A DNA stretch of 64,000 bases from an uncultured Lactobacillus sp. (GTDB lineage: Bacteria; Bacillota; Bacilli; Lactobacillales; Lactobacillaceae). Positions 54,929 through 64,000 of this stretch are shown here, piece by piece. A program made the translations under genes and the position numbers. How positions within the stretch are numbered: the stretch's first letter is position 1; each line of letters begins with the position of its first letter. The DNA is taken from the NCBI GenBank assembly GCA_937916845.1, contig CALFSK010000068.1, positions 1-64,000 of the forward strand, given 5' to 3'. A model generated the notes under the pieces. It ran no database searches and was not told where the DNA came from. It was given only the letters and a program-made list of their open reading frames with translations.

Positions 54929-57439
54929 GTGACGAGTGATCAAGTAAATTTGTTTTCAAATAATCCGACTAACGAATCGACCATGCACTTTATTGTTGGT
55001 AAAGTGGCGGCCGTCTTTTTTAGTAGCGCTGACAGTTTTTACAAAGTTCTACTGGTTAAGGTCAGTGAGCAAAATATTGATTGGCACGAAGATGAAATTG
55101 TCGTTACGGGGAACTTTGCTGATATTCAGGAAGAAACCACTTATCGTTTTACGGGGCGGAGTGTCCGTCATCCTAAATACGGGGTCCAATTTCAAGCGGA
55201 TAATTATCAAAACCAGACGCCAACGTCACGCAGTGGTCTAATTGCCTACTTGTCGGGTAGCGACTTCCAGGGACTAGGTCGGCGCACCGCTGAACGAATC
55301 GTGGATACGCTTGGTGAAGATGCCATCGATAAAATTTTAGAAGACCCGACCCTCTTGAAACCAATTGGGTTGCGGGCCAGTGTTGAAAAGACGTTACTAG
55401 AAACCTTACGGGTCAATAACGGACTGGAACAGACAATTATTGGGCTGAACGCGTACGGATTTGGGAGCCGGTTAGCGGCCGCTATTTATGCGCGGTATCA
55501 AGGAGACACGCTGAACGTGATCCAAGAAAATCCGTACCGTTTGGTTGAAGACATTAAAGGGGTCGGTTTTAAAAAGGCTGATCAGATAGCGACCCAGTTG
55601 AAGATTGACCCGCAAGCGGATAGTCGGTTGAAAGCAGCGCTGTTAACGGAAATCAATGAGGTTTGCGTGCAGAATGGTGATACTTATACGACGGCTAAGC
55701 CGTTACTTAATGCGACGATGCAGTTATTAGAGTCAGCCCGGCACGTTCAAATTGATCCACAAAAGTTAGCTGATCAGTTGGTGACGCTAGCGAAGGAAAA
55801 TAAAATCGTTGGCGATGAAAATCGAATTTATTTGAGTGACCTATACGAATCTGAATGGAAAATTGCGGAACACTTAAAACGATTAGTTGAAGCGGACAAT
55901 GATGGTAACTTGACCGAAAAAGCCGTAGAGCGTGCAATTGGACACGTTGCTAAAGCGAGCAATTTAACTTACGACGATTCGCAAACGCAGGCGTTGAAGT
56001 CGGCAATCACGTCACACGTTTTTCTACTGACGGGTGGTCCCGGGACTGGGAAAACGACGATTATTCGTGGTTTAGTGGCCTTGTTTGCGGAGCTACACGA
56101 TGTTTCGCTAGATATTAATCAGTATAAAGACAAACCGTTTCCGATTCTTCTAGCAGCGCCCACCGGACGGGCTGCGAAACGCATGGCCGAAACGACTGGG
56201 TTACCTGCCAGTACGATTCACCGGTTATTAGGACTGACGGGCCGTGAAGACGGTCCTGAAGAACCAACTAAAGATCTGGATGGTGGCCTACTGATTATCG
56301 ATGAAATGTCGATGGTTGATACGACGCTATTCCAGATACTATTGCAGGCGGTTCCGAGTCATATGCAGGTGATTTTGGTTGGCGATAAAGACCAGTTACC
56401 TTCAGTGGGCGCTGGTCAAGTTTTTCATGACTTGCTGAAGAGCCCGAGCTTACCGCAAATCGAATTGAATACGATCTATCGTCAGGATGACAGTTCCAGC
56501 ATTATTCCGTTGGCCCATGCCATTAAGAATGGGCGGTTACCAGACGATTTTACGGTCAATCAAAAGGACCGTTCCTTTATTGCCTGCAACGCGTATCAGG
56601 TCAATCACATCGTGGAGCAAGTCGTTGCCAAGGCAAAGTCGAAGGGCTTTACGTCTGAACAGGTTCAAATCTTGGCACCGATGTATCGGGGCGCGGCCGG
56701 GATTGATCAGTTGAATACGACCGTTCAAAATATTTTCAATCCGTTGAAATCGGCTCGGCAGAAACACTTAGAATACAACGGTCAAGATTTTCGGGTGGGT
56801 GACAAAGTATTGCACTTAGTCAATTCACCAGAAGATAACGTTTTTAATGGCGATATTGGCAAAATCGTTGGGATCGACTTAGCGAGCGACAAACATAATG
56901 AGTCGAAGAAAGATCAAATTACCATTGCTTTTGACCAGAATGAAGTGACCTATGGCCGTGCGGATTGGAATCGACTAACGTTGGCGTATAGCATGTCGAT
57001 TCATAAGTCGCAGGGGAGCCAGTTTAAGATGGTGATCTTGCCCTTAGTTCCTCAGTTCGCGCGGATGTTGCAACGCAATCTGTTATACACGGCCATTACA
57101 CGGGCGGAAGAAACGTTGATCTTGCTCGGTGATATGCAGTCGTTTGAGCGTAGTGTGACGAACGAGTCGGTCAATCGGCAGACAACGCTGACTAAACGGC
57201 TACAGCAGGTCTTTGACGGTGATCAAGCGACACCCGCAGTTCCTGATGCCCCTGATGACGAGCCGACTAGTACGGCGGCTTCGGCGCCTGAATCAGAATC
57301 AGACCGTGTTGAACCGGAAGCGCAACCAGCCGATAGTGGGCCGCACGAGCTCACGCCGGCGTTAGTGGTTGCGGGAAAAATCGACCCGATGATTGGGATG
57401 CAAGGAATCAAGCCGGAAGATTTCATGCCCCAAACGTAG
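54929..57439 (+). CDS. recD2: SF1B DNA helicase RecD2
   Basis: An 836-residue helicase: N-terminal extension with OB-like strand and helix-hairpin-helix (LGRRTAERIVDTLGEDAI), Walker A GGPGTGKT at 369-376, IDEMSMVD (Walker B), GDKDQLPSVGAGQV, and a final YSMSIHKSQGSQ and TAITRAEE motor block. The 100-residue C-terminal tail is acidic and disordered. RecD2 works without RecBC and is tied to replication repair. GTG 54929 follows AAGGAGG. The gene ends ahead of the prs promoter. Confidence 0.94.
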   Translation: MTSDQVNLFSNNPTNESTMHFIVGKVAAVFFSSADSFYKVLLVKVSEQNIDWHEDEIVVTGNFADIQEETTYRFTGRSVRHPKYGVQFQADNYQNQTPTSRSGLIAYLSGSDFQGLGRRTAERIVDTLGEDAIDKILEDPTLLKPIGLRASVEKTLLETLRVNNGLEQTIIGLNAYGFGSRLAAAIYARYQGDTLNVIQENPYRLVEDIKGVGFKKADQIATQLKIDPQADSRLKAALLTEINEVCVQNGDTYTTAKPLLNATMQLLESARHVQIDPQKLADQLVTLAKENKIVGDENRIYLSDLYESEWKIAEHLKRLVEADNDGNLTEKAVERAIGHVAKASNLTYDDSQTQALKSAITSHVFLLTGGPGTGKTTIIRGLVALFAELHDVSLDINQYKDKPFPILLAAPTGRAAKRMAETTGLPASTIHRLLGLTGREDGPEEPTKDLDGGLLIIDEMSMVDTTLFQILLQAVPSHMQVILVGDKDQLPSVGAGQVFHDLLKSPSLPQIELNTIYRQDDSSSIIPLAHAIKNGRLPDDFTVNQKDRSFIACNAYQVNHIVEQVVAKAKSKGFTSEQVQILAPMYRGAAGIDQLNTTVQNIFNPLKSARQKHLEYNGQDFRVGDKVLHLVNSPEDNVFNGDIGKIVGIDLASDKHNESKKDQITIAFDQNEVTYGRADWNRLTLAYSMSIHKSQGSQFKMVILPLVPQFARMLQRNLLYTAITRAEETLILLGDMQSFERSVTNESVNRQTTLTKRLQQVFDGDQATPAVPDAPDDEPTSTAASAPESESDRVEPEAQPADSGPHELTPALVVAGKIDPMIGMQGIKPEDFMPQT

Positions 57440-57532
57440 ATTTGCATAATAGATGTTATTAGCAATCATTTGGATGAAGGCTAATTATGATAAAAAAATG
57501 ATGACGAACAGTTTTTTAGTCATCGATACTGT

Positions 57533-57538
57533 TATAAT
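57533..57538 (+). promoter_or_regulatory. minus-10 of prs promoter
   Basis: TATAAT at 57533-57538, 40 bases before the start; the minus-35 region is a T run (57511-57517) between inverted arms GATGAC (57500-57505) and GTCATC (57519-57524). No PurR-type box identified. Confidence 0.45.
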
Positions 57539-57577
57539 CATGATATATGTCATGAAAATATTTTTATGGAGGTCGTT

Positions 57578-58543
57578 ATGTCAACAGATGAATCTTATGC
57601 CAAACTAAAATTGTTTGCGTTAAATTCTAACCTGCCGTTAGCGAAGAAGATTTCTGAACGAGTTGGAATTCCACTCGGGAAGAGTTCCGTTAAGCGTTTT
57701 AGTGACGGGGAAATTCAAATTAATATTGAAGAAAGTATTCGGGGCGCCGAGGTTTTCGTTGTTCAATCGATTTCGGACCCAGTTAACGATACGATTCTGG
57801 AACTATTAATTATGATTGACGCGTTGCGCCGGGCTAGTGCTAGTGAAATTAACGTGGTAATTCCATACTATGGTTATTCACGTCAAGACCGTAAAGCACG
57901 CTCGCGGGAACCAATCACCGCAAAATTAATTGCAACGTTACTTGAAAAGGACCGTGCAACTCGAATCTTAACGATTGATTTGCACGCTGCTCAGATTCAA
58001 GGATTCTTCGATATTCCAGTTGATCACTTGCAAGCTGCGCCAATTTTGGCAAGCTACTTCAAGGATCGGGGCATCACTGAAAACTTAGTCGTGGTCTCAC
58101 CAGATCATGCTGGGGTGTCACGTGCACGGAAGATGGCCGAATTGTTAGGCGCACCGATTGCGATTATCGATAATCGGCACCCTGACAATGATGACATTGT
58201 GCCAGACAACATCATTGGTGACGTCAAGGATCGCATTGCGATTGTAATTGATGACATGATTGACACGGGAACCCGGTTTGACGTTTCCGCCAAGACACTG
58301 CAAAAGGCAGGGGCCGCTAAAATTTATGGCTGTGCAACGCACGCCATCTTCTCACAGGATGCACCAACCAAGTTGGAAACTTCGCCGTTGGAAAAAGTGA
58401 TCGTTACCGATACGATTCAAATTCCAGAAAGCAAACAGTTCAGCAAATTAGTACAACTATCCGTGGGACCATTGTTGGGTGATGCAATTAAATTAATTCA
58501 CGAACAACAACCGGTTGATGGTTTATTTGATCCTAAACTTTAA
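57578..58543 (+). CDS. prs: ribose-phosphate pyrophosphokinase
   Basis: A 321-residue PRPP synthase: [40 protein letters not shown], the flexible loop and [18 protein letters not shown], and the PRPP-binding [19 protein letters not shown] and [12 protein letters not shown] blocks. It supplies PRPP for nucleotides, His and Trp. ATG 57578 is five bases after GGAGG; ATG 57566 contains the site itself. Strong terminator follows. Confidence 0.96.
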   Translation: MSTDESYAKLKLFALNSNLPLAKKISERVGIPLGKSSVKRFSDGEIQINIEESIRGAEVFVVQSISDPVNDTILELLIMIDALRRASASEINVVIPYYGYSRQDRKARSREPITAKLIATLLEKDRATRILTIDLHAAQIQGFFDIPVDHLQAAPILASYFKDRGITENLVVVSPDHAGVSRARKMAELLGAPIAIIDNRHPDNDDIVPDNIIGDVKDRIAIVIDDMIDTGTRFDVSAKTLQKAGAAKIYGCATHAIFSQDAPTKLETSPLEKVIVTDTIQIPESKQFSKLVQLSVGPLLGDAIKLIHEQQPVDGLFDPKL

Positions 58544-58555
58544 GAAAATCTAACG

Positions 58556-58589
58556 AGGGACTCAGCAGTCAAAAGCTGGGTCCTTTTTA
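58556..58589 (+). terminator. terminator after prs
   Basis: Stem AGGGACTCAGC/GCTGGGTCCT with G-T pairs, loop of eight bases, TTTTT. Confidence 0.85.
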
Positions 58590-58791
58590 GTTTGTTTGGA
58601 AAGATTAGTAACCGGTTGCTTGTATGATGATAGCGAACGCTTTCATAGACCTTTTAAATGATAGATTATCGTATTGTTAGGTATTTGTTTAACTTAATAA
58701 ACATTGATTTGACGGTCATTTGTATCGAACGGCGGTTATTAATTAATTTTCGAAATAAACACGCTGTTTCGTAAAAAAATAAGTAATTCTA
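58590..58791. other. AT-rich intergenic region upstream of the LysM-NlpC/P60 gene
   Basis: No ORF or strong hairpin. Several AT-rich runs that may act as an UP element for the promoter at 58792-58820. A second set of minus-10-like words lies near 58675 (ATCGTATTG context), not convincing. Confidence 0.35.
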
Positions 58792-58820
58792 GTTTGTATT
58801 TTTCTAAATTGTGCTACAAT
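58792..58820 (+). promoter_or_regulatory. promoter of the LysM-NlpC/P60 gene
   Basis: GTTTGT (58792-58797), 17-nt spacer, TGC-TACAAT (58812-58820, extended minus-10). The mRNA leader would be roughly 95 bases. Confidence 0.55.
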
Positions 58821-58920
58821 AAAATTATGATTTGTAAAAGACGTTAAGCTTTTCTTAAGATTACAACTAGATTACAACTTGATCGCCTCGATTTGATGTT
58901 TCTATAAAGGAGTGAATTTA

Positions 58921-60363
58921 ATGTCACAAGCACATACAACGGGCAAGGTTCTAGCCGGTACGGTTGGTGCCGTTGGATTATTGCTTGCTACAGGACAAGC
59001 TGCCAATGCTGCCTCGGTCACCGTTACATCTAACGATACCGTTTGGAGTCTCGCTCAAGAACACGGTGTTTCCGTCAAAAGCATTGAAAAGTTAAATAAG
59101 ATTCAAGCGCTTGACGAAAATACCGATTTAATTTTTGTTGGTCAAAAAATTCAGGTTAGCGGTTCAAAAAAGGACGCTAAAGCAACTACCAGTACGACTA
59201 AAACCAAGTCAGTTTCAACAGCTAAAGGTACATATACCGTTAAAGCTGGGGATACGCTTTGGGCACTTGCTGATCAATATCACACTTCCGTACACGCCTT
59301 ACAGACGTTAAACGGTTTATCCGGTGATGTGATCCTTGTTGGACAGTCCATTCAAGTTCCAGGGGCCACAACAAAGAGTGCTGCAACACCAGCTGTTGCT
59401 AAGGATGCAACTAAGGCTACTAGTGAATCCGCTAAAACGGATTCTACGAGCGCAGTTTCTGCAACGAGTTCTAGTTCAGAAGCTTCCGCAACTAGTAGCA
59501 CTGAAAGTACCAGTGCAGCTTCGGTAAGTAGTCAGTCAACCAGTACGAGCTCGGCAAGTCAGGATGCCACTAGTACAAGTACGACTTCAGTTGCTAAAGA
59601 TGATTCTACTAGTACAACGAGTGCTAGTTCAGTCGCAACAACTGATACGACCAGTGCTAGCTCACAAGCACCTAAGAAGACGGTCTATAAGACTGCCGTT
59701 GCTGAAACTAGCAGTAGTACTGCTAGTGCAGCCAGCCAAGCACCTGCTTCAGCAGCAAGCTCATCGTCAACTCAGACGCAGAGTCAGAGCTCAGCAACGA
59801 GTGCCAGCTCGCAAGCACCCGTATCAGCTGCTCAGAGTAGCAGTACAACTTCTACTTCGACGGCCAGCCAGGCGTCAAGTTCAGCTGCAACTTCATCATC
59901 AACCGCAACTAGTCAAGCTAGTCAGCAGAGTTCAAGTGCTGCGTCAACGACTAACACGAGTACTAACAACAATGCGGCTGCTAATAACAATGCTGACCTT
60001 GCAACCGGTTCTGTTACGGGCTTAGCTTTGAAGTTGGCCAGTGCCAACATTCCATACGTATGGGGTGGGGCTAGCCTTTCTGGGATGGACTGTTCTGGAT
60101 TAGTATCGTATGTTTACCAACACGCTGCGGGCATCTCATTGCCACACAGCACCACTGCACAAGAAGGGTACGTTACGACCCATTCAGTTGCTGATGCCAA
60201 ACCAGGGGATATCTTATTCTGGGGTTCCCGTGGGGCAACGTATCACGACGCCATCTATATTGGTAACAACCAATATGTGGCCGCACCACAAAGTGGTCAA
60301 AACGTGAAGGTTTCGACAATTAATTCATACTTCATGCCAAGTTTTGCAGGTACGCTCAAATAA
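58921..60363 (+). CDS. secreted LysM and NlpC/P60 muropeptidase
   Basis: The 480-residue protein has a signal peptide (about 1-31, ending AANAA), LysM 1 (VTSNDTVWSLAQEHGV, about 34-78), LysM 2 (YTVKAGDTLWALADQYH, about 103-146), a Ser/Thr/Ala-rich linker (about 150-350) and an NlpC/P60 domain (about 360-480) with Cys391 in MDCSGLVSYV and His442 in YHDAIYI. NlpC/P60 enzymes cut the D-Glu to mDAP bond in the stem peptide. LysM modules bind the wall. ATG 58921 is eight bases after AAAGGAG; GTG 58912 overlaps it. The linker may be glycosylated, as reported for Ser/Thr-rich wall enzymes of related lactobacilli. Confidence 0.93.
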   Translation: MSQAHTTGKVLAGTVGAVGLLLATGQAANAASVTVTSNDTVWSLAQEHGVSVKSIEKLNKIQALDENTDLIFVGQKIQVSGSKKDAKATTSTTKTKSVSTAKGTYTVKAGDTLWALADQYHTSVHALQTLNGLSGDVILVGQSIQVPGATTKSAATPAVAKDATKATSESAKTDSTSAVSATSSSSEASATSSTESTSAASVSSQSTSTSSASQDATSTSTTSVAKDDSTSTTSASSVATTDTTSASSQAPKKTVYKTAVAETSSSTASAASQAPASAASSSSTQTQSQSSATSASSQAPVSAAQSSSTTSTSTASQASSSAATSSSTATSQASQQSSSAASTTNTSTNNNAAANNNADLATGSVTGLALKLASANIPYVWGGASLSGMDCSGLVSYVYQHAAGISLPHSTTAQEGYVTTHSVADAKPGDILFWGSRGATYHDAIYIGNNQYVAAPQSGQNVKVSTINSYFMPSFAGTLK

Positions 60364-60375
60364 CGTCAATTAGTG

Positions 60376-60419
60376 AAACAGCCAGTTCTCGTCGATATGC
60401 GGGAGCGTGGCTGTTTTTA
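60376..60419 (+). terminator. terminator after the NlpC/P60 gene
   Basis: Stem AAACAGCC/GGCTGTTT with an inner bubble, then TTTTT. Confidence 0.8.
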
Positions 60420-60529
60420 TGTTTAAGAAAATCTAATTTTATGATTTAAACTTCACTAAGAATGTGGTATATTAAATTTGCTGTTTTTCTAATGGAAAAC
60501 TAGGACATTGTTTTAAGGGAGTGTTTAAA

Positions 60530-60733
60530 GTGAGTAACAGATTTGAGATCCTGGAAGAGTACCAAGAAGCTAATACCGAATTAGACCGGTTAAAAGGGCT
60601 GGTTGTGCGCCAGCAGGATCGCTCACGGGTCATAACGATTTACCCGCACTTAAAGGAGCGGGTGAGTCACTTATCCCAAAAATGTGAACAACTTGATATG
60701 CTTCTGGAAGCAATTAACGCTTCAGAGGACTAG
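60530..60733 (+). CDS. small coiled-coil protein, unknown function
   Basis: A 67-residue hydrophilic helical protein (SNRFEILEEYQEANTELDRL, LVVRQQDRSRVITIYPHLKERV, LSQKCEQLDMLLEAI). Heptad-like hydrophobic spacing suggests a coiled-coil dimer. GTG 60530 lies eight bases after GGGAG; GTG 60521 overlaps that site. Monocistronic, ended by a bidirectional terminator. I do not recognise the family. Confidence 0.7.
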   Translation: MSNRFEILEEYQEANTELDRLKGLVVRQQDRSRVITIYPHLKERVSHLSQKCEQLDMLLEAINASED

Positions 60734-60740
60734 TATAATA

Positions 60741-60780
60741 AAAAAAGATCCCGACACTTTCAAAAGTGCGGGATCTTTTT
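60741..60780. terminator. bidirectional terminator
   Basis: Stem AAAAAGATCCCGaCACTTT with AAAGTGCGGGATCTTTTT, loop CAA. It serves the coiled-coil gene and the convergent lipid kinase gene. Confidence 0.9.
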
Positions 60781-60787
60781 AATTGGA

Positions 60788-61747
60788 TTAATGATGATTG
60801 TGAATACTAGTATCAATCCAAAATGGATACGGTTTGGATGAAAAGTAGAGATCGTAGTTCCGATTACCGATAATCTGACCGTCCATCTGACCAACTTCCA
60901 CCGAGTTGACGAGTAGGTGCAACTGGTTGCTACGGTAGTGGTGCACAAAGCGTGAATTAAGGTGCCGGCCACCCATGAGCAGTAGGAAAAACAGCCACAT
61001 AATCGTCCACCAATGTGGTTCCTCAACAACGATTAGTTCCAGTTGGTCGTCGTGTAAGTCCGCTTGTGGGAGAATTTTGACGCCACCACCAAAATAGGGG
61101 TGATTCGACGTGGTACATAAAAAGGCGTGCTTGTAGTAGTCGCGTTTTCGACCGACATGCACGGTCAGTGGAAAGCCTTCTTGTTGTGAGTAAGCTTTTA
61201 GGGCGTTGCTCAAATAGGCCCATTTACCTAGCCGGCCCTTTTGTTTACTCCGGTTAGTATCGTCAACGATTTGGGCATCAAAACCTAACCCAACGTTATT
61301 AACGAAATACCGGTGTTCATTTTTAAGCGTTTCGTGATAGTAGCCGATATTGAGGTCGCGTGGCCGCATGTTATTTAAAACTTGGGCGAGGGCAATCTCA
61401 GGATCAGTAGCCATACCTAGTGCCCGGGCAAAATCATTCCCAGAACCACCTGGAATATAGCCTAACGGGATTCGATGCGTACGGGGGACTTGCATAAGGC
61501 CGTTTAGGGCTTCATTTAAAGTTCCATCGCCGCCGATAACTAGTAGGACTGGAGTAATCTCCGGACGGTCAGGGACGCTTTCAGCGAATTTGGCCGCAAG
61601 TCGGGTGGTGTGACCGGCATATTCGGAGACGTGGTAGTCAAATTTAATCTGACGTTGTTCAAGAATCGGTTTAACCGTTTCCCAAACACTTTTTCCCCGG
61701 CCAGAGCCAGCTAGTTCATTAATTATAATGTCGTATTCAGCAATCAA
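60788..61747 (-). CDS. dagK: diacylglycerol/lipid kinase family protein (YegS/DagK type)
   Basis: A 319-residue DAGK_cat protein with the nucleotide loop GGDGTLNEAL in the N-terminal half, GYIPGGSGNDFARALG, and a C-terminal beta domain with GGGVKILPQADLHDDQL. Soluble DgkB-type kinases recycle diacylglycerol from lipoteichoic acid synthesis. I take TTG 61747 (then IAEYDIIINELAGSGRGK), seven bases after GCGAGG. The longer ORF to 61825 crosses the rnjA terminator and is not credible. It lies 80 bases downstream of rnjA on the same strand. Confidence 0.88.
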   Translation of the reverse strand: MIAEYDIIINELAGSGRGKSVWETVKPILEQRQIKFDYHVSEYAGHTTRLAAKFAESVPDRPEITPVLLVIGGDGTLNEALNGLMQVPRTHRIPLGYIPGGSGNDFARALGMATDPEIALAQVLNNMRPRDLNIGYYHETLKNEHRYFVNNVGLGFDAQIVDDTNRSKQKGRLGKWAYLSNALKAYSQQEGFPLTVHVGRKRDYYKHAFLCTTSNHPYFGGGVKILPQADLHDDQLELIVVEEPHWWTIMWLFFLLLMGGRHLNSRFVHHYRSNQLHLLVNSVEVGQMDGQIIGNRNYDLYFSSKPYPFWIDTSIHNHH

Positions 61748-61796
61748 ATTTACACCTCGCAAAGATCGAGTCGGTCGTAACCGACCCTTACACCAC

Positions 61797-61823
61797 AAAA
61801 AACCGGAACAGGATCGTTCCGGC
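61797..61823 (-). terminator. terminator of rpoY-rnjA
   Basis: Minus strand CCGGAAC/GTTCCGG hairpin then TTTTTTG, immediately after the rnjA stop. Confidence 0.85.
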
Positions 61824-61829
61824 AAGTGT

Positions 61830-63506
61830 TTAGTTCATAATTAACATCGGTAAAATCATTGGGTGCCGTTCAGTCTTATCAAATAAGAAACTTTGTAAGT
61901 CATCAATGATCGCATTGCGAATCGTTGCTTCGCTAGCTTTATCAGATTTCATCTTTCGACGAATTGTCCGGAAGACGTGGCGGCGAGCTTCGTTGATCAA
62001 GTCACCAGATTCACGCATGTAAACAAATCCACGAGATAAGATGTCTGGTCCAGCTTGGATTTCTTTCTTTTTAAGGTTGATAGTTGCAACGACAACGACC
62101 AAACCTTCTTCAGAAAGAATCTGACGATCACGTAACACAACGTTACCAATATCGCCAACGCCAGAACCGTCCACGTAAACGTCGCCAGCACCGAAGTGAC
62201 CAGCTACCCGGGCCGAATCTTTGGTTAAGGCAAGGACGTCACCGTTTTCAAGAATAAAGCTGTGGTCAAGTGGAACCCCACACTGTTCAGCAAGCTCAGT
62301 ATGAATCTTCAACATCCGGTATTCACCGTGAATTGGCATAAAGAATTTCGGCTTCATTAAACGTAACATGAGCTTTTGTTCTTCCTGACCACCGTGACCA
62401 GAAGTATGAATGTTATTCACTTTTCCATGGATAACGTGTGCGCCAGCTTCTTCCAATTCGTTGATAACGTGGTTAACACTTAATGTGTTCCCAGGAATCG
62501 GTGAACTAGAGAAGATAACCGTATCGCCAGGCTCAACCGAAATTTGTCGGTGGGTCCCGTTAGCAATCCGTGAAAGGGCAGCCATGGGTTCGCCTTGTGA
62601 GCCAGTACATAGAATCATCACCTTGTTAGCGGGTAACGAACGAATATCGTTGGCGTCAACGATGGCTTCGTCTGGAATATCTAAGTAGCCAAGTTCACGA
62701 CCATTGACGATGGCAGCTTCCATACTACGACCGAAGACTGCAATCTTACGATGATGTTCTAACGCAACTTGGGCGGCTTCTTGAATCCGTGAAATGTTGG
62801 AAGCGAAGGTGGCAAAGATAATTCGGCCATCAACGCCTTCAAAAATATGACGAATTGAATGGGCGACCCAACGTTCTGATTTGGTCCAAATTGGCCGTTC
62901 AGCGTTAGTACTATCTGAAAGTAACGCGAGGACACCGTGTTCACCTAAGTGAGCCATTCGTTGCAAGTTCGGCGGCTGGTTCGTAATTGGTGTCAGATCG
63001 AACTTATAATCCCCAGTTTCCACAATGGTGCCAGGTGGTGTTTGGACGGCAATTCCCAATGTATCTGGAATTGAGTGGGTCGTTCTGAAGAACGAAACCC
63101 GGGTCTTGCGGAACTTTAAGACGGTGTCTTCATTAATTTCGTGTAACTCGGTGGTTTTTAACAACCCGTGTTCCTCAAGCTTACCCTTGATTAAGGCTAA
63201 GGCAAGGGGACCAGCGTAAATTGGGACGTTGATCTGTTTAAGTAGGAAGGGAATCCCACCAATGTGATCTTCGTGACCGTGCGTAATCACCAATGCTTTT
63301 ATTTTTTGCTGATTTGCAACTAGATAAGAGTAATCGGGGATGACGTAATCAATTCCGAGAAGTTCATCTTCGGGGAACTTGATACCGGCATCAATCAGGA
63401 TAATCTCATCTTGAAATTGGATACCGTAAGTATTTTTCCCAATTTCTCCCAAACCGCCGACTGCAAAAACGGCGGTTTCGTTATTTTTAACGTTTAACCG
63501 TTTCAT
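61830..63506 (-). CDS. rnjA: ribonuclease J1
   Basis: A 558-residue MBL-fold RNase: [10 protein letters not shown] with His76, His78, Asp80 and His81 as zinc ligands, a beta-CASP domain ([20 protein letters not shown]), the [30 protein letters not shown] block, and a C-terminal dimerisation domain. It is a 5'-3' exonuclease and endonuclease in mRNA turnover and 16S maturation. ATG 63506 overlaps rpoY by 4 bases, so the pair is translationally coupled. Confidence 0.95.
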   Translation of the reverse strand: MKRLNVKNNETAVFAVGGLGEIGKNTYGIQFQDEIILIDAGIKFPEDELLGIDYVIPDYSYLVANQQKIKALVITHGHEDHIGGIPFLLKQINVPIYAGPLALALIKGKLEEHGLLKTTELHEINEDTVLKFRKTRVSFFRTTHSIPDTLGIAVQTPPGTIVETGDYKFDLTPITNQPPNLQRMAHLGEHGVLALLSDSTNAERPIWTKSERWVAHSIRHIFEGVDGRIIFATFASNISRIQEAAQVALEHHRKIAVFGRSMEAAIVNGRELGYLDIPDEAIVDANDIRSLPANKVMILCTGSQGEPMAALSRIANGTHRQISVEPGDTVIFSSSPIPGNTLSVNHVINELEEAGAHVIHGKVNNIHTSGHGGQEEQKLMLRLMKPKFFMPIHGEYRMLKIHTELAEQCGVPLDHSFILENGDVLALTKDSARVAGHFGAGDVYVDGSGVGDIGNVVLRDRQILSEEGLVVVVATINLKKKEIQAGPDILSRGFVYMRESGDLINEARRHVFRTIRRKMKSDKASEATIRNAIIDDLQSFLFDKTERHPMILPMLIMN

Positions 63507-63721
63507 TTATTAAACTCCGTTAGTTGATACTCTGGATTTTTTTGTTCATAATCCAAGAAGTTACCTTCTAACGGTTCGATAAACTCAATATTGAATTCGG
63601 TATTATCTTCCACTAATACGCGAGCTGCAACTTCAGTATCTGCTTCTAAGTAGAGGGACTGAGTCGTTTCCCGTTGTGGGTTCCGTTTTTTGGTTTCTTG
63701 GTAATATACTTTGTAAATCAT
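63503..63721 (-). CDS. rpoY: RNA polymerase epsilon subunit RpoY
   Basis: A 72-residue protein of the DUF1447/RpoY family ([50 protein letters not shown]). RpoY binds near the polymerase secondary channel in Firmicutes. ATG 63721 is eight bases after GGGAG; TTG 63727 is too near. Directly precedes rnjA, as in most Lactobacillales. Confidence 0.92.
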   Translation of the reverse strand: MIYKVYYQETKKRNPQRETTQSLYLEADTEVAARVLVEDNTEFNIEFIEPLEGNFLDYEQKNPEYQLTEFNK

Positions 63722-63805
63722 TAACAAAACTCCCTATAAAAAAGATTTATTTAGAAGCTAACGTTCTAAATAGTAGCAAAAATAAAAGTTTGATCCGTAC
63801 ACCAG

Positions 63806-63821
63806 GTTGTGTAAACACAAC
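63806..63821. promoter_or_regulatory. GTTGTGT-AA-ACACAAC inverted repeat in the rpoY leader
   Basis: A perfect 7-bp inverted repeat centred about 18 bases downstream of the minus-10 on the minus strand. As DNA it could be an operator; as RNA it would be a short hairpin near the mRNA 5' end. Confidence 0.5.
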
Positions 63822-63832
63822 AATTATCTTAC

Positions 63833-63861
63833 ATTTTAGCATAATTTGAGATAGGTGTATA
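63833..63861 (-). promoter_or_regulatory. promoter of rpoY-rnjA
   Basis: Minus strand TATACA (63861-63856), 17-nt spacer ending TATGC, TAAAAT (63838-63833), so an extended minus-10. The transcript would start near 63826. Confidence 0.6.
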
Positions 63862-64000
63862 CAATGTTAACTTTCTACAAAATCGGGTCAGTTGAATGCA
63901 AACTTTTATATAAAACATGCTATGCTAAATCTAGATAAAAAGGCACTTAAAATTAGTAAATTGTGAACGAGTGTACAATTGAATTGTGAGGAACCAATTA
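63862..64000. other. right end of the window, promoter-like sequence for a gene outside
   Basis: No ORF. A plus-strand TATGCTAAAT word near 63920-63930 and AT-rich surroundings suggest a promoter for a plus-strand gene beyond the window; the minus-35 is not clear. Confidence 0.35.

Noticed and set aside
59564..60025. 153-codon plus-strand ORF inside the LysM-NlpC/P60 gene
   Set aside because: Out-of-frame reading of the Ser/Thr/Ala linker; Leu/Arg/Gln repeats only.
61748..61825. N-terminal extension of the lipid kinase ORF
   Set aside because: It overlaps the rnjA terminator and lacks homology-like content; TTG 61747 has a proper Shine-Dalgarno site.

Overview
The window looks like a chromosomal stretch of a lactic acid bacterium of the Lactiplantibacillus plantarum group. 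This is inferred from the mid-40s GC content, the Gram-positive dcw order ending in divIVA-ileS, meso-DAP type wall genes (dapF, a LysM-NlpC/P60 muropeptidase), an LPQ-type sorting signal and many GTG/TTG starts with strong Shine-Dalgarno sites. No phage, insertion sequence, CRISPR array or rRNA gene is visible. The assignment rests on reading, not on a database search.

Layout. 1-668 is the end of a tRNA cluster (Asp partial, Phe, Gly, Ile, Ser, Glu, initiator Met, Asp). 704-1264 holds hairpins and a probable frameshifted gene remnant. 1265-10834 carries a heme-monooxygenase-like protein, an MBL hydrolase and a block matching the Bacillus yjb region: spx, mecA, coiA, pepF, spxH, relQ, nadK, rluD. 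11241-23755 is mixed metabolism and membrane genes: cutC, pgl, an orphan GutA-like PTS IIA domain, an AI-2E permease, a pRiA4b-type protein, zinc-free S14, rlmA, brnQ, an NAD(P)-binding protein, trmL, ftsK, a 40-residue membrane protein and corA. 24308-41490 is the division and wall cluster: DUF3397, mraZ, rsmH, ftsL, pbp2B, mraY, murD, murG, divIB, ftsA, ftsZ, sepF, yggT, ylmH, divIVA, and T-box controlled ileS. 42209-49918 holds dapF, a Nudix hydrolase, a small membrane protein, mtnN, a cysteine desulfurase with DUF1831 and mnmA (tRNA 2-thiolation), and ktrB-ktrA potassium uptake. 50193-63721 has a large LPQ-anchored surface protein, a phosphatase, a TPR protein, recD2, prs, a secreted LysM-NlpC/P60 enzyme, a small coiled-coil protein, a lipid kinase, and rpoY-rnjA.

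How the genes work together. The main theme is building and splitting the wall: lipid II synthesis (mraY, murD, murG), the divisome (ftsL, pbp2B, divIB, ftsA, ftsZ, sepF, divIVA), DNA clearance (ftsK), mDAP supply (dapF) and peptide-stem trimming (NlpC/P60). A second theme is Clp-dependent stress control: Spx, its probable adaptor SpxH, the ClpC adaptor MecA, and the alarmone synthetase RelQ lie close together.

The least explained feature is intergenic. One repeat family (near 10840, 23885, 41602 and, shortened and inverted, 41908) keeps a four-stem fold with compensatory base changes while the stem sequences differ. A second repeat (4276 and, inverted, 14645) carries an intrinsic-terminator-like hairpin. 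Both deserve a genome-wide search.
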